A stretch of DNA of 64,000 nucleotides from Peribacillus sp044761985 (GCF_044761985.1 NZ_JBIWDK010000006.1:124001-188000); one strand, 5' to 3'. Counted from the first letter of the stretch, positions 1 to 9,205 are shown. Program-made: numbers and translations. Notes: a model not told the origin generated them from the letters alone.

Positions 1-217
1 TAGCAGGGAGGTTCAACCCTTCAATCACTCCATAATCAAAGACCCGTGGGAATGTAGGAGGGGCAATATTCGTGCCGTACCTTGATTGTTTTCCTATCTC
101 TTCATCAATGAAAATAGGATGCAAGTCACCGATTGCTTCCGCGAATTTTTTCACGGCCCCACGTTCGACTGAATTTTTGACCGGTTTGGAACGTTTTTCG
201 ATACAATCTTTAAACAT
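1..217 (-). CDS. MaoC-type dehydratase, N-terminal part (cut by window edge)
   Basis: Only the first 72 codons are present; the 3' part lies before base 1. The translation starts MFKDCIEKRSKPVKNSVERG and continues with a segment containing AEAIGDLHPIF and APPTFPRVFDYG. This resembles the N-terminal hot-dog half of MaoC/FAS1-type enoyl-CoA hydratases, which hydrate or dehydrate acyl-CoA thioesters. An AGGTGGGG ribosome-binding site lies just upstream of the ATG at 217, and the gene follows the FabG-like gene by 19 bp, so it is the fourth gene of the minus-strand acyl-CoA operon. Family call is by motif memory; the active-site half is not visible. Confidence 0.7.
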   Translation of the reverse strand, partial: MFKDCIEKRSKPVKNSVERGAVKKFAEAIGDLHPIFIDEEIGKQSRYGTNIAPPTFPRVFDYGVIEGLNLPA

Positions 218-236
218 ATCATCCCCACCTAATCAG

Positions 237-1001
237 TTAATTTTTTGGACCACCTGCAACGTAAAGAACTTGACCATTAACAAAGGAAGAAGCTTCATCA
301 GCAAAAAAAGCAACAGCATTTGCGATATCACTTGGCTTCCCGCTTCTAGCAACTGGAATCTTCTTCACACTTCCCTCAACGAACTGCTCAAAACTGACCC
401 CCACACGACGTGCAGTTTCTTTCGTCATCTCCGTTTCAATGAATCCAGGGGCTACCGAATTAGCTGTGATTCCATATTTACCGAGCTCAATCGCTAACGT
501 TTTCGTTAACCCTTGCAGCCCCGCCTTTGCAGCTGCATAATTCGATTGTCCTCGATTGCCGAGAGCCGAAGTGGACGAAATATTGATGATTCTTCCATAT
601 TTTCTTTCAACCATGTATTTCTGAGCAGCACGGACTGAATTGAACGTACCCTTCAAATGTACATCCATGACTGTCTGCCAATCCGAATCGGTCATTTTGA
701 ATATTAGGTTATCGCGAATGACCCCCGCGTTATTGACAAGGATATCAAGTGAACCGAATGTTTCCGCTATTTCCTTGACAGCAGTTTCCACCTCTTCTGC
801 CTCGACTACATTTGCCACTTTTGTATAAATGGTATAGCCTTGGTCACGTAGTTCATTTCCCGCTACATTCAGGACCTCTTCATTAATATCGATGATTCCT
901 ACCTTTGCTCCTTCACTTGCTAGTAGTTCAACGATTGCCCTTCCAATCCCCCTGCTTCCACCAGTTACTAATGCTGTTTTTCCTAAAAATCTTCCTGTCA
1001 T
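237..1001 (-). CDS. SDR-family 3-oxoacyl-[ACP/CoA] reductase (FabG-like)
   Basis: A 254-residue short-chain dehydrogenase, the usual length for FabG. The cofactor motif TGGSRGIG (residues 13-20), NNAG (90-93) and the catalytic set Ser142, Tyr155 and Lys159 (YAAAK) are all intact. The family reduces or oxidises a 3-keto/3-hydroxy group with NAD(P)H in the cytoplasm. Sitting between acyl-CoA dehydrogenases and a MaoC-type dehydratase, it is more likely a 3-hydroxyacyl-CoA dehydrogenase of a beta-oxidation route than the fatty-acid synthesis FabG; that is inference from context. It lies 19 bp after the preceding operon gene. Confidence 0.88.
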   Translation of the reverse strand: MTGRFLGKTALVTGGSRGIGRAIVELLASEGAKVGIIDINEEVLNVAGNELRDQGYTIYTKVANVVEAEEVETAVKEIAETFGSLDILVNNAGVIRDNLIFKMTDSDWQTVMDVHLKGTFNSVRAAQKYMVERKYGRIINISSTSALGNRGQSNYAAAKAGLQGLTKTLAIELGKYGITANSVAPGFIETEMTKETARRVGVSFEQFVEGSVKKIPVARSGKPSDIANAVAFFADEASSFVNGQVLYVAGGPKN

Positions 1002-1020
1002 GTTTGTTCCTCCTCATCTA

Positions 1021-2196
1021 TTATAAAAATTGTCCTAGTTTAACATGTCCTTTAATTAAGTTCCTTGAAATGATCATACGCTGAATTTCATCTGTACCAT
1101 CGTATATTCTCCAGAGCCTTGCTTCACGGTACCAACGCTCAATAGGCAGTTCTTTTGTATAACCCATGCCACCATGGATTTGCAAAACACGATCGACGAC
1201 TCGATTCCCCATATTCGAGCCATAAAGTTTAGCCATCGAGGCTAGATGACGATTGTCTTCTCCATTATCAAGTGTGAAAGCTGCATTTAAGACTAACCAC
1301 CTTGCCGCTTCAATTTCAACAGCAGAGTCTGCAATCTGCCATTGAATGGCCTGACGTTCCGCAATAGGCTTCCCGAAAGTTACCCGCTCCTTTGCATAGT
1401 CGATGGCCATTTGGAGTAATCGTTCAGCTGAACCCACTGCCCTTGCCCCAACAATCCATCTTGCAAAACCTATCCACTCGAGACCCAATTTGTAGCCACC
1501 ATGTATTTCCCCTAATATATTCTCCTCAGGTACCCGCACATTGTCGAACACTAAACCGGCAGGTCCCCATTCGCCCATCGTATTGATATATTCTGATTTC
1601 CATCCCATGTCCCGATCCACGATGAAACAGGTGACGCCTTCCGTCCCCGTTGCCTGGTGACGTTCTTTGTCCGTAACCGCAATGACCATGACAAAATCTG
1701 CATCATTTCCACCGGTGATGAACGTTTTTTCGCCATTCAGCACCCACTCGTCTCCATCCTTAATGGCCGTCATTTTTATGTTGCGTGTATCGGATCCAGC
1801 CCCTGGTTCCGTCATCGCAAAACAAGACTTCTTCTCCCCATTGATCGTTGGAATCAGATATTTCTTCTTCTGTTCTTCATTTCCATAATACAGAATATTA
1901 TCAGCTGATCCACCGAAACTGAAAGGAACGAATGTCTTCGAAACTTCCATCAGCACGATGGCCATCATCATTTGCCCTAAATCAGCCCCACCATATTCTT
2001 CAGGTGTATTAACTCCCCAAAACCCCGCCTTTTTTGCTTTTCCCTGTAATTCCTGTAATGTCTCTGCAGGTAAACTGGGCTTTCCGGCTATTTCATTCCG
2101 GAGCACTTCATTTTCCAGTGGAATCAGTTCATTTTCGACAAACTTACGAATCGTTTTTTGCACCATTCTTTGTTCATCCGATAAACGTAAATCCAT
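1021..2196 (-). CDS. acyl-CoA dehydrogenase with Asp at the catalytic-base position
   Basis: A 391-residue flavoprotein of the acyl-CoA dehydrogenase family (FAD; alpha-beta desaturation of acyl-CoA). The FAD/substrate loop FAMTEPGAGSD and the C-terminal block QIHGGMGYTKELPIERWYREAR are present. The usual IYEGT catalytic motif reads IYDGTDEIQ, so Glu is replaced by Asp, reminiscent of the ACAD10/11-like branch (ADGPDE). The start was set at the ATG at 2196, which follows a GGAGGG ribosome-binding site and gives MDLRLSDEQ; an upstream ATG at 2217 has no such site. Second gene of the minus-strand operon, 26 bp after the other dehydrogenase. Substrate unknown. Confidence 0.9.
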   Translation of the reverse strand: MDLRLSDEQRMVQKTIRKFVENELIPLENEVLRNEIAGKPSLPAETLQELQGKAKKAGFWGVNTPEEYGGADLGQMMMAIVLMEVSKTFVPFSFGGSADNILYYGNEEQKKKYLIPTINGEKKSCFAMTEPGAGSDTRNIKMTAIKDGDEWVLNGEKTFITGGNDADFVMVIAVTDKERHQATGTEGVTCFIVDRDMGWKSEYINTMGEWGPAGLVFDNVRVPEENILGEIHGGYKLGLEWIGFARWIVGARAVGSAERLLQMAIDYAKERVTFGKPIAERQAIQWQIADSAVEIEAARWLVLNAAFTLDNGEDNRHLASMAKLYGSNMGNRVVDRVLQIHGGMGYTKELPIERWYREARLWRIYDGTDEIQRMIISRNLIKGHVKLGQFL

Positions 2197-2222
2197 TACA
2201 ATCCCTCCAGCTTCCATTAAAA

Positions 2223-3374
2223 TTATTTTGAATGCGCTTTCTTCAATTGCCCTGTAATGATGTTTTTCTGGATTTCCGACGTACCTTCATAAATTCTAGT
2301 AATTCTTGCATCCCGAAAGAAACGTTCGATAGGAAAATCCTTAATATATCCGAGTCCTCCATGAATCTGGACCGCTTTATCCGCCACCCGATTATATACT
2401 TCCGAACCGAAAAGCTTCAGCATGGCCGCTTCCTTAATGATTTTCTCTCCCTGATCGACCATCCAGGCCACTCTATAGGTAAAAGAACGAAGTGCCTCTA
2501 TTTCCATTGCCATCTCAGCTATCATATGGGATACAGCCTGGTGTTCAATAATCGGTACATCAAATTGTTCCCGTTCCATTGCATAATGAATGGATAAATC
2601 CAATAAGTACTGACATGAACCTAAATTGCGTGCTGCGAGTCCTGCTCGACCGTTTGCCAGGATTTTAAGGGCATTGACGTATCCTTGGCCAACTTCCCCC
2701 AGTACATTTTCCAAAGGAACCTCGCAATTTTCAAAAATCAGTTCTGCAGAATGGGAACCTCGTAGCCCCATTTTCCTTTCCATACTACCTACTTGGAATC
2801 CTGGGAATCCCTTTTCTACGATGAATGAAGTGATTCCTTTTGCTCCTTTTTCCTTATCCGTAACAGCCATGACGGTGAAAATATCTGCCACATCCGCATT
2901 CGTTATATAGTGCTTTGTTCCATTCAGGATATATCTATCACCTGATTTTACCGCGGTCATTTTTAAATTTGTGGCATGTGATCCTGCAGCTGGTTCCGTT
3001 AAAGCAAATGCTCCGATTCGATTTCCACTTGCCATGTCAGAAAGATACTTTTGCTTTTGTTCTTCATTCCCCATCTCCACAATACCGACTGTTCCGATAC
3101 CGGTATGGGCTCCTATCAACGTCGTATACCCATTATGCGTTTTTCCTATTTCCTCATATAAGGCACATTTTTCGACCATACCGATACCTAGTCCATCATA
3201 CCTCTCAGGGATACTAAGACCGAATAAGCCCATTTCTTTAGATAATTGAATGAGAGAATCAGGGATACGGTCTTCCTCTTCAATCTGCATGGCAAATGGT
3301 TCGATTTCGTCTTGAATAAATTGCCGGATATTTTCTTTCAAAAGTAGAGTCTCTGCATCAAAGCGAAAGTCCAT
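2223..3374 (-). CDS. acyl-CoA dehydrogenase, paralogue of the one at 35.4-36.6 kb
   Basis: A 383-residue acyl-CoA dehydrogenase. It carries FALTEPAAGSHATN, the helix motif GRAGLAARNLGS and the canonical catalytic segment ARITRIYEGTSEIQ with the Glu base. The start ATG at 3374 (MDFRFDAET) follows AGGGGGG; the reading frame extends further upstream but without a better site. It is the first gene of the operon, roughly 270 nt downstream of a sigma-54 promoter. It aligns nearly end to end with the dehydrogenase at 35399-36577, sharing long identical stretches such as GKTHNGYTT/GRTHNGYTT and ADIFTVMAVTD. The two probably act on related substrates. Confidence 0.92.
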   Translation of the reverse strand: MDFRFDAETLLLKENIRQFIQDEIEPFAMQIEEEDRIPDSLIQLSKEMGLFGLSIPERYDGLGIGMVEKCALYEEIGKTHNGYTTLIGAHTGIGTVGIVEMGNEEQKQKYLSDMASGNRIGAFALTEPAAGSHATNLKMTAVKSGDRYILNGTKHYITNADVADIFTVMAVTDKEKGAKGITSFIVEKGFPGFQVGSMERKMGLRGSHSAELIFENCEVPLENVLGEVGQGYVNALKILANGRAGLAARNLGSCQYLLDLSIHYAMEREQFDVPIIEHQAVSHMIAEMAMEIEALRSFTYRVAWMVDQGEKIIKEAAMLKLFGSEVYNRVADKAVQIHGGLGYIKDFPIERFFRDARITRIYEGTSEIQKNIITGQLKKAHSK

Positions 3375-3647
3375 GCCGTTAGCCCCCCTTTTTTTTAAAT
3401 TGGTTTCTGCCGATCGAACCTTTTTCACATGAGTTGTTTCTTAACTTAAAGCACTATGTATAGGCTTTTGTTTAAATGAACCGCAGTTTAATAGAAATAC
3501 GAGTCGAAGATTAAAAAATATGTCTTTTTGACGAGCATGTAGGAAGGTCATTTCAATTTTTTTCAAGATTAGAATTCTTGTTATAAGATCTATCCATTTT
3601 TGCTCCCTTTCCTAATTCACAAAAATCAAGAAGATACAATTATCATA

Positions 3648-3664
3648 TGCAAGTAATGTGCCAA
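3648..3664 (-). promoter_or_regulatory. sigma-54 (SigL) -24/-12 promoter
   Basis: On the minus strand the sequence reads TTGGCACATTACTTGCA, with the invariant GG (3662-3661), exactly 10 bases, then GC (3650-3649). This matches the known sigma-54 consensus TGGCAC-N5-TTGCW. Transcription would start near 3637 and run into the acyl-CoA dehydrogenase gene starting at 3374, leaving a leader of about 260 nt in which I see no gene. Confidence 0.8.
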
Positions 3665-3703
3665 ATTAAAAACGCTACCAGGCTAGCAATCTGGTTTCAT
3701 TAA

Positions 3704-3719
3704 AATTCAAATTTGAATT
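3704..3719. promoter_or_regulatory. 16-bp perfect palindrome, candidate activator site
   Basis: AATTCAAATTTGAATT is a perfect palindrome centred about 75 bp upstream of the inferred sigma-54 start. Enhancer-binding proteins usually bind 80-150 bp upstream, so the place is plausible. The sequence is very AT-rich and I found no second copy near the 41.7-kb promoter, so this may be chance. The rest of 3720-3926 shows no gene. Confidence 0.25.
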
Positions 3720-3926
3720 AATCATCCAATTATTGAGATTTTCTCATGGACACTACAACGATTTAATTTTGACTTAATCATTCACTTTTGAATTAAGAAC
3801 ATATTAAGTAGTTAGTGAGTAAAGAAGGCATCGGGGTAAATGTAAATGGTGTTATTTGACTACACGGACAGTAAGGGACGAATGAGCCTAGATTTGAACA
3901 CAGATCAACCATAGAAATAAAGAAAA

Positions 3927-3951
3927 GGGATGCTGACCAAGTCAGCATCCC
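3927..3951 (-). terminator. intrinsic terminator of parE-parC
   Basis: GGGATGCTGAC pairs with GTCAGCATCCC across a 3-nt loop, an 11-bp stem. On the minus strand it is followed by TTTTCTTT. It lies 20 bp after the parC stop codon. Confidence 0.85.
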
Positions 3952-3971
3952 TACTATAAAATGAATGGATG

Positions 3972-6416
3972 TTACGAATCTTTTACAGATTCATCTTCTA
4001 ATGAAATTTTCCATAATTCTTTTGCTTTTCCGCTTTCCGTTTCGTCAAAAATAAAGGAACCATTTGTGTAGCGATCATGATTTTTCAATGATGATGCATG
4101 AACGGTTTCAATTTTGCCTTTTTCAGAAAGAATGAACAAACTATCGGTTTTATTGACTGTATCAAATCCAATGACACGATGAGGATTTGATTTAAGTTCC
4201 CTTAATACGACAACCCCACGTTTAGCACGGCTTGTTTTTTCGAACTCCGTCAATTTCATTTTCTTGATGGCCCCGCGTTGTGTGACGATCAAAATGGATT
4301 CCTTACTATCCTTGGCTAATATCTTACCGCCAATGACATAATCATCTTCTTTCAAATTGATTCCCTTCACACCAGCAGCACGGATGCCTACAACACTCAC
4401 TTCTTCTTCATCAAACCATAAGCCATAACCATTGTGGGTGACTATGAATAGATCAGCCTTGCCATCGGTGTGGTGAACATCAATCAATTCATCATCACCC
4501 TTTAAATTGATGCCTACTAGGGTTTTGGAATGACGCTGTGCTTTATAGGAAGCTAGTTCGGTCTTTTTGACCATGCCATTTTTCGTTATGAACACTAAAA
4601 ACTCCGGCTGATTGAAATCTTTTATTGGAATGGCCTTAATGATTTGCTCATCCCGATCTATTGGGATGATATTCGCGATATGTTGGCCCGTTTCTTTCCA
4701 ACGAATATCTGGAAGCTGATGGACTGGACAATATAGGAAATTACCTTTGGAAGTGAACAACAACAGTACGTCCGTCGTATTCATTTCCAGTTTCTGAAGC
4801 ATGCGGTCTGAATCCTTCATGCCAAAATCAAGCCCGCCGGATGCCGAATAAGATCGTAGCGATGTACGCTTGACATAGCCCTCTTTCGTTACAGTGACCA
4901 TAACGTCCTCACTTGCTATCAAGACTTCAAGATTGATCTTGATTTCTTCAATCTCATTCTCGATTTTCGAACGTCGGCCGTCATCAAACCCTTTTTTAAT
5001 AAATCGTAATTCTTTTTTAATGACTTGAAGTAGAACCTTCTCACTACCAAGTATTTTAGTCAATTCCTCAATCTTACTGTTTAACTCCGCTGCTTCAGCT
5101 TTTAGAGCTGTAATGTCCGTGTTGGTCAAACGGTAGAGCTGTAAAGATACAATGGCTTCGGACTGAGCTTCGGTAAAGGTAAACTTGGCAATCAGGTTAT
5201 CTTTAGCATCTCTTTTATCCTTAGAACCTCGGATGACAGCGATGACTTCATCTAAAATGGATAGAGCCTTTATTAAGCCGTCTACAATATGTGCCCTATC
5301 GTGTGCTTTTTGAAGTTCAAAACGAGATCGGTTAATTATAACCTCTTTACGATGGTCAATATATGCATCAAGCATTTTAGGCAGGCTCATCAATGTCGGC
5401 CGTTTTTTATAAATCGCCACCATATTAAAATTATAAGAAACCTGGAGATCGGAATTTTTATATAAATAATGCAAGACACCATTTGCATCTGCTTCTTTTC
5501 TCAATTCAATTACGATTCGAAGTCCCGTACGGTCGGTTTCATCACGAACCTCCGCAATTCCTTCAACTTTACGATCAAGCCGGAACTCATCTATTTTCTT
5601 TACAAGATTCGCTTTATTGACTTCATAAGGGATTTCCGTAACGACAATTTGTTGCTTTCCTCCACGTATCGTTTCCACATCAGCCAAGCCACGGACGATG
5701 ATTTTACCTTTGCCGGTTTCATAGGCTTTACGAATGCCTTCGATTCCCTGAATGATACCGCCTGTTGGGAAATCGGGACCTTTGATAACTGTCATCAAAT
5801 CCGCGACTGTCGCTTTCGGGTTATCGATCCTCATAATGGCTGCATCAATGACTTCGCCTAATTGATGTGGAGGAATCTCCGTTGCATAACCAGCAGATAT
5901 ACCTGTCGAACCGTTTACGAGCAGGTTCGGGAACATTGCCGGTAATACGATAGGTTCTTCGGATGTATCGTCAAAATTGGAGACAAAATCAACAGTCCGC
6001 TTGTCTATATCACGTAACATCTCGGAGGCAATGGCTGAAAGCCTTGCTTCCGTATAACGCATTGCAGCTGGTGGGTCACCATCGATACTACCGTTGTTTC
6101 CATGCATCTGAACCATGACCTTCCGCAACTTCCAATCCTGACTCATCCGTACCATGGCCTCATAAACTGAGGAATCACCGTGTGGGTGATAGTTACCAAT
6201 AACATTACCGACCGTTTTGGCAGATTTTCTAAACCCTTTTTCCTGGGTATTCCCTTCTACAAACATGGCATATAAAATCCGGCGCTGAACCGGTTTTAAT
6301 CCATCTCTTGCATCTGGTAATGCACGATCCTGAATAATATATTTACTATAACGCCCGAAGCGATCTCCAATAACCTCTTCTAGCGGTAAATCACGAAATG
6401 ACTCTTCAAATACCAT
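3972..6416 (-). CDS. parC: DNA topoisomerase IV subunit A
   Basis: An 814-residue type IIA topoisomerase A subunit, which forms a ParC2ParE2 complex that decatenates daughter chromosomes. The breakage-reunion core is complete: the quinolone-determining stretch HPHGDSSVYEAM has the wild-type Ser82 and Glu86, and the DNA-linking tyrosine is Tyr121 in AAMRYTEARLS. The beta-propeller C-terminal domain follows. It is ParC rather than GyrA because it is paired with ParE and its length fits. The start ATG at 6416 follows GAGGAGGTCA; the frame runs 12 codons further up without a site. It overlaps the end of parE by 11 bp, implying translational coupling. Confidence 0.96.
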   Translation of the reverse strand: MVFEESFRDLPLEEVIGDRFGRYSKYIIQDRALPDARDGLKPVQRRILYAMFVEGNTQEKGFRKSAKTVGNVIGNYHPHGDSSVYEAMVRMSQDWKLRKVMVQMHGNNGSIDGDPPAAMRYTEARLSAIASEMLRDIDKRTVDFVSNFDDTSEEPIVLPAMFPNLLVNGSTGISAGYATEIPPHQLGEVIDAAIMRIDNPKATVADLMTVIKGPDFPTGGIIQGIEGIRKAYETGKGKIIVRGLADVETIRGGKQQIVVTEIPYEVNKANLVKKIDEFRLDRKVEGIAEVRDETDRTGLRIVIELRKEADANGVLHYLYKNSDLQVSYNFNMVAIYKKRPTLMSLPKMLDAYIDHRKEVIINRSRFELQKAHDRAHIVDGLIKALSILDEVIAVIRGSKDKRDAKDNLIAKFTFTEAQSEAIVSLQLYRLTNTDITALKAEAAELNSKIEELTKILGSEKVLLQVIKKELRFIKKGFDDGRRSKIENEIEEIKINLEVLIASEDVMVTVTKEGYVKRTSLRSYSASGGLDFGMKDSDRMLQKLEMNTTDVLLLFTSKGNFLYCPVHQLPDIRWKETGQHIANIIPIDRDEQIIKAIPIKDFNQPEFLVFITKNGMVKKTELASYKAQRHSKTLVGINLKGDDELIDVHHTDGKADLFIVTHNGYGLWFDEEEVSVVGIRAAGVKGINLKEDDYVIGGKILAKDSKESILIVTQRGAIKKMKLTEFEKTSRAKRGVVVLRELKSNPHRVIGFDTVNKTDSLFILSEKGKIETVHASSLKNHDRYTNGSFIFDETESGKAKELWKISLEDESVKDS

Positions 6417-8391
6417 CGTTATTGACCTCCTCTTCAATCGACATATTTTCATTATCTAAAATATTCGATTCCTCTTCGAGACCAAAAGCAACATTGGCTT
6501 CAATCCATTTACGGCGCGGCTCTACTTTGTCACCCATTAACGTTGTTACACGTCTTTCAGCACGTGCCCCGTCATCGATTTTGACGCGAATCAATGTTCT
6601 TGTTTCCGGATTCATGGTCGTATCCCATAGCTGATCGGCATTCATCTCACCAAGACCCTTATAGCGCTGGATCATATAGCCTCTGCCTATTTTATCAATT
6701 GCACCCTGAAGTTCATCATCGCTCCAGGCATATTCTATAATCTCTTTCTTTCCCGTGCCTTTACTCACTTTATATAATGGCGGCAAGGCGATAAATACCT
6801 TTCCTGCCTCTATTAATGGCTTCATATAACGATAAAAGAATGTAAGCAGTAATACTTGAATATGTGCTCCATCCGTATCGGCATCAGTCATGATGATGAC
6901 TTTATCATAATTGGTATCAGGGGTATTGAATTCCGCCCCCACTCCTGCACCTATGGCATGAATAATCGTGTTTATTTCTTCATTTTTGAAAATATCGGCA
7001 AGCTTAGCCTTTTCGGTATTGATGACTTTACCCCTTAGCGGTAGCACCGCTTGAAAACGTCGATCCCGACCTTGCTTGGCAGATCCTCCTGCAGAGTCCC
7101 CTTCAACAAGATATAATTCATTTCGCTCGGGATTTTTCGATTGGGCTGGCGTCAATTTCCCCGAAAGATTACCATCGGATTTTTTCCGTTTCTTTCCGCT
7201 TCTAGCATCTTCCCGAGCTTTTCGGGCCGCTTCACGAGCTTGGAAAGCTTTGATGGACTTTTTCACTAATAGTGTGGTAGTCGTCGGATCTTCTTCAAAA
7301 AAGTATGCTAAATGCTCTGAAACGATTGAATCGACAGCAGACCGCGCTTCACTGGTACCCAGCTTGCTTTTAGTCTGACCTTCAAATTGCAGGAGCTCTT
7401 CCGGAATGCGGACAGAAATAATCGAAGATAATCCTTCTCGTATATCCGATCCTTCAAGATTTTTATCTTTTTCCTTTAATAACCCCATCTTTCTGGCGTA
7501 ATCATTAAATGAACGTGTCATCGCTGTCTTAGCCCCAATTTCATGGGTCCCGCCATCTTTCGTGCGGACATTATTGACAAAGCTTAGGATGTTTTCTGAA
7601 TATCCATCATTGAATTGAAAAGCCAGATCCACCTCAATTCCATTCTGTTCCCCTTCTAAACTGACAACATTATGGAGCGTCTCTTTTTCCTCATTTAAAT
7701 ATTCTACAAAAGCTTCTATCCCAGTTTCATAATGGAATATTTCATGCTCGTTTTTCCGTTCATCTATCAACTCTATTTTCATGCCCTTTAAAAGAAAAGC
7801 AGACTCACGAAGTCTTTCAGAGAGCGTATCATAATTAAATGTGGTAACCGAAAATATTTTAGGATCCGGCTTAAAATGAATTCTTGTTCCGGATTGATTG
7901 GTTTTGCCGATTTTCTCCAAGGTGGTTTCCGGCTTACCCCCGTTGAAGAAACGTTGTTCATAAATGAACCCGTCTCTTTTAATCGTCACGACAAGCCATT
8001 CAGACAATGCATTGACAACTGATGCACCAACCCCGTGCAGACCGCCACTTGTTTTATATCCACCTTGTCCGAACTTACCTCCGGCATGAAGAATCGTCAA
8101 AATGACTTCAGGTGTAGGTTTCCCCGTTTTATGCATACCTGTAGGCATCCCCCGACCCTTATCCGTTACACTTACACTATTATCTTTATGTATTTTCACA
8201 CTAATGTGGTCTCCATAACCGGCCAAAACCTCATCTACGGAGTTATCCACAATCTCATACACTAAATGATGAAGTCCACGTGCATCCGTACTGCCGATAT
8301 ACATACCGGGACGTTTTCTGACCGCTTCGAGTCCTTCCAGTACCTGAATTGCATCATCATTGTACTCGATTGTCTTTACTTTCTTTGCCAC
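6406..8391 (-). CDS. parE: DNA topoisomerase IV subunit B
   Basis: A 661-residue GHKL ATPase subunit of topoisomerase IV. Visible in order: the ATP-binding motifs EIVDNSVDEV and DKGRGMPTG, the glycine lid GGLHGVGASVVNALS, the TOPRIM motif VEGDSAGGSA, the metal-binding DADTDGAHI and the C-terminal QRYKGLGEMNADQLWDT. I place the start at GTG 8391 (VAKKVKTIEYNDD), behind AAAGGGGA; another in-frame GTG at 8418 has no ribosome-binding site and would add 9 residues absent from B. subtilis ParE as I recall it. Transcribed from the promoter at 8501-8529. Confidence 0.96.
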   Translation of the reverse strand: MAKKVKTIEYNDDAIQVLEGLEAVRKRPGMYIGSTDARGLHHLVYEIVDNSVDEVLAGYGDHISVKIHKDNSVSVTDKGRGMPTGMHKTGKPTPEVILTILHAGGKFGQGGYKTSGGLHGVGASVVNALSEWLVVTIKRDGFIYEQRFFNGGKPETTLEKIGKTNQSGTRIHFKPDPKIFSVTTFNYDTLSERLRESAFLLKGMKIELIDERKNEHEIFHYETGIEAFVEYLNEEKETLHNVVSLEGEQNGIEVDLAFQFNDGYSENILSFVNNVRTKDGGTHEIGAKTAMTRSFNDYARKMGLLKEKDKNLEGSDIREGLSSIISVRIPEELLQFEGQTKSKLGTSEARSAVDSIVSEHLAYFFEEDPTTTTLLVKKSIKAFQAREAARKAREDARSGKKRKKSDGNLSGKLTPAQSKNPERNELYLVEGDSAGGSAKQGRDRRFQAVLPLRGKVINTEKAKLADIFKNEEINTIIHAIGAGVGAEFNTPDTNYDKVIIMTDADTDGAHIQVLLLTFFYRYMKPLIEAGKVFIALPPLYKVSKGTGKKEIIEYAWSDDELQGAIDKIGRGYMIQRYKGLGEMNADQLWDTTMNPETRTLIRVKIDDGARAERRVTTLMGDKVEPRRKWIEANVAFGLEEESNILDNENMSIEEEVNNDGI

Positions 8392-8500
8392 AGAAATTCC
8401 CCTTTCCTTACTAAACACAATTTCCGGGCCAAATCATACTGCAATGAAATGACTCTTAACCTTAAACCAAATAATTTATATGTTCGTTATCTTTACATAA

Positions 8501-8529
8501 AGTATAATGGTTTCGAACAAAAAGAACAA
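8501..8529 (-). promoter_or_regulatory. sigma-A-type promoter of parE
   Basis: On the minus strand TTGTTC (8529-8524) and TATACT (8506-8501) are separated by exactly 17 bp. The implied start is about 100 nt upstream of the parE GTG. The remainder of the 8392-8767 gap is AT-rich with no gene visible. Confidence 0.55.
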
Positions 8530-8767
8530 GTGTTCTATTTTTTTCGTCCCTTTATTAAACGTTAATATTCTTGATCGGAATTTATCATGTTCGTTTTATT
8601 GTAAAATCTATCTGATCCACCGTTCTAATTGTAGCCGTAAATTTTCATTTGGCAAATAGCGTTTTACTATTTCTCTTAAATTTTATATGTAGTTTAATTG
8701 CGATAACTATGTTTCGTTTTCAATTCAAGCTATGTTTTTCAAAAAATTTAATTCCCCACTTATAAAA

Positions 8768-8791
8768 AAAGAGCGGAAAAATCCGCTCTTT
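8768..8791 (-). terminator. intrinsic terminator of the CoA-binding protein gene
   Basis: AAGAGCGGA pairs with TCCGCTCTT across a 4-nt A loop. The minus strand continues into a run of seven T. It lies just after the stop at 8795. Confidence 0.85.
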
Positions 8792-8794
8792 ACT

Positions 8795-9205
8795 TTATTT
8801 TGTAAGAGCGTGTTCAACTTTTATACATCGATTCATAATAACAGTATAGCCTTTTTCTTTTAGAAAATTATATGCCTCTTCGTTTTCAACCCCTAGTTGT
8901 GCCCAAAAGATATCCGCATCAATTTCTGCGAATTCTTTTGCAATCTCCGGTAGGTATTCAGAGCGGCGAAAAACATTGACGATATCGACATGTCCAACAA
9001 TATCTTTTAGTGATGCAACCGCCTTAACCCCCATCACTTCGGATACGGCAGGATTGACCGGAATGATTTCATATCCATTATCCTGCATAGCTTTTGAAAC
9101 CATATATGAAGTTCGATCAGGATTATTCGATAGTCCTACCACAGCAATCCGTTTCGATTTTTTTAACATCTTGCCCATTTCTTCCCTACTAGGATTTTCA
9201 ATCAC
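8795..9205 (-). CDS. CoA-binding domain protein (YneT-like)
   Basis: A 136-residue Rossmann-fold protein of the CoA_binding family. The nucleotide-binding stretch IAVVGLSNNPDRTSY, then IIPVNP, DIVNVFRRSEYLPEI, IFWAQLGVENEEA and the C-terminal VIMNRCIKVEH follow the family pattern. Its metabolic role is unknown. The start is GTG at 9205 behind AAAGGGGA. In B. subtilis yneT lies in the same parEC-plsY neighbourhood, which supports the assignment. Monocistronic, with its own terminator. Confidence 0.88.
   Translation of the reverse strand: MIENPSREEMGKMLKKSKRIAVVGLSNNPDRTSYMVSKAMQDNGYEIIPVNPAVSEVMGVKAVASLKDIVGHVDIVNVFRRSEYLPEIAKEFAEIDADIFWAQLGVENEEAYNFLKEKGYTVIMNRCIKVEHALTK

Noticed and set aside
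72..497. Plus-strand open frame of 141 codons at the left edge
   Set aside because: It is the antisense of the MaoC-type and FabG-like genes, has no ribosome-binding site and no recognisable protein pattern.
3429..3640. Possible small gene in the long leader of the left operon
   Set aside because: No frame with a plausible start and ribosome-binding site was found; it is treated as untranslated leader.
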